Positions 14,281 to 14,449 of a stretch of 14,449 nucleotides of DNA are shown one piece after another. Origin of the DNA: J061 sp003695725 [NCBI: Candidatus Schekmanbacteria bacterium] (GTDB lineage Bacteria > Schekmanbacteria > GWA2-38-11); assembly GCA_003695725.1 (NCBI GenBank), contig RFHX01000275.1, positions 1-14,449 of the forward strand. Reading direction: 5' to 3'. Positions within the stretch are counted from its first letter, which is position 1. The number at the start of each line of letters is the position of its first letter. The notes below the pieces were generated by a model. It worked only from the letters and a program-made list of their open reading frames with translations, searched no databases and was not told the origin of the DNA. The position numbers and the translations under genes were made by a program.

Positions 14281-14449
14281 TCAACTCAGCAAATTTTTAA
14301 AAATTTCATCAACTCTGCCGTATGCGAATAGAATCTTGATTCCTTTTTTCCTGAATAAATGCATTATGAAAGCGCCAGCGCTTGAACAAAGAAGGATTTT
14401 ACAGTCAGAAAGTATTGAAGCAATTCGTTCAATCTCTTCTCTTCTATGG
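14281..14449 (-). CDS. C-terminal end of a NifX/NifB-like (dinitrogenase iron-molybdenum cofactor) domain protein, 5' partial
   Basis: The minus-strand frame is open from the window edge to a TGA at 14283-14281, giving 55 residues. It reads ...EEIERIASILSDCKILL, then SSAGAF, a helix, GIKILFAYGRVDEIFKNLLS. The pattern (I-x-x-L-x-D-C-x-x-L-L, small-residue loop, a leucine-rich helix, then GI-x-x-x-x-x-x-G-x-x-D-E) resembles the end of the NifX/NifB cofactor-binding fold, often found in small proteins unrelated to nitrogen fixation. With only the last third or half visible the family call is tentative, but the coding frame is convincing. It lies 251 bases upstream of the operon and is probably a separate transcript. 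Confidence 0.5.
   Translation of the reverse strand, partial: HRREEIERIASILSDCKILLCSSAGAFIMHLFRKKGIKILFAYGRVDEIFKNLLS

Overview
The window comes from an AT-rich bacterial chromosome. The gene content (a fused proline catabolic enzyme, RNase G, acyl-CoA enzymes, a thiamine-dependent E1) suggests a Gram-negative-type heterotroph, possibly from a deltaproteobacterium-like or uncultured lineage. No rRNA or tRNA is present to fix the taxonomy. There is no CRISPR array, insertion sequence or phage gene.

Region 1 (1-3566, plus strand) holds a bifunctional proline dehydrogenase / P5C dehydrogenase (PutA type) whose 5' end lies outside the window. It is followed 16 bases later by a Crp/Fnr-family regulator and then a possible hairpin-plus-T-tract terminator. 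Region 2 (3567-3946) has no convincing gene, only a possible frameshifted coding remnant and a GACTTGACCCC-type motif next to the rng stop. Region 3 (3947-5578, minus strand) is RNase G with a TTG start, a strong ribosome binding site and its own sigma70-like promoter.

Region 4 (5630-14222, minus strand) is the main feature: ten closely spaced genes (gaps 19-72 bases) ending at a good intrinsic terminator. In transcription order they are a zinc alcohol dehydrogenase of the 2,3-butanediol dehydrogenase type, a nitrilase-superfamily C-N hydrolase, two related small proteins resembling L-2-amino-thiazoline-4-carboxylate (ATC) hydrolases, an acyl-CoA dehydrogenase, an enoyl-CoA hydratase, the E1 alpha and E1 beta subunits of a 2-oxoacid/acetoin dehydrogenase, a 79-residue free-standing lipoyl domain, and a 273-residue unrecognised protein with a duplicated helical unit and a Cys/His-rich end. 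The cluster looks like a dedicated catabolic route in which a C-N bond (perhaps a ring) is hydrolysed, an alcohol is oxidised, and the carbon skeleton reaches acyl-CoA through a thiamine/lipoyl step and beta-oxidation-type enzymes. No E2 acyltransferase domain, E3, thiolase or CoA ligase is encoded here, so the lipoyl arm has no visible acyl acceptor enzyme.

Region 5 (14030-14449): the leader upstream of the operon carries four separate inverted repeats, one lying in the spacer of a possible promoter. The window ends inside a minus-strand gene whose last 55 residues resemble a NifX/NifB-type cofactor domain.
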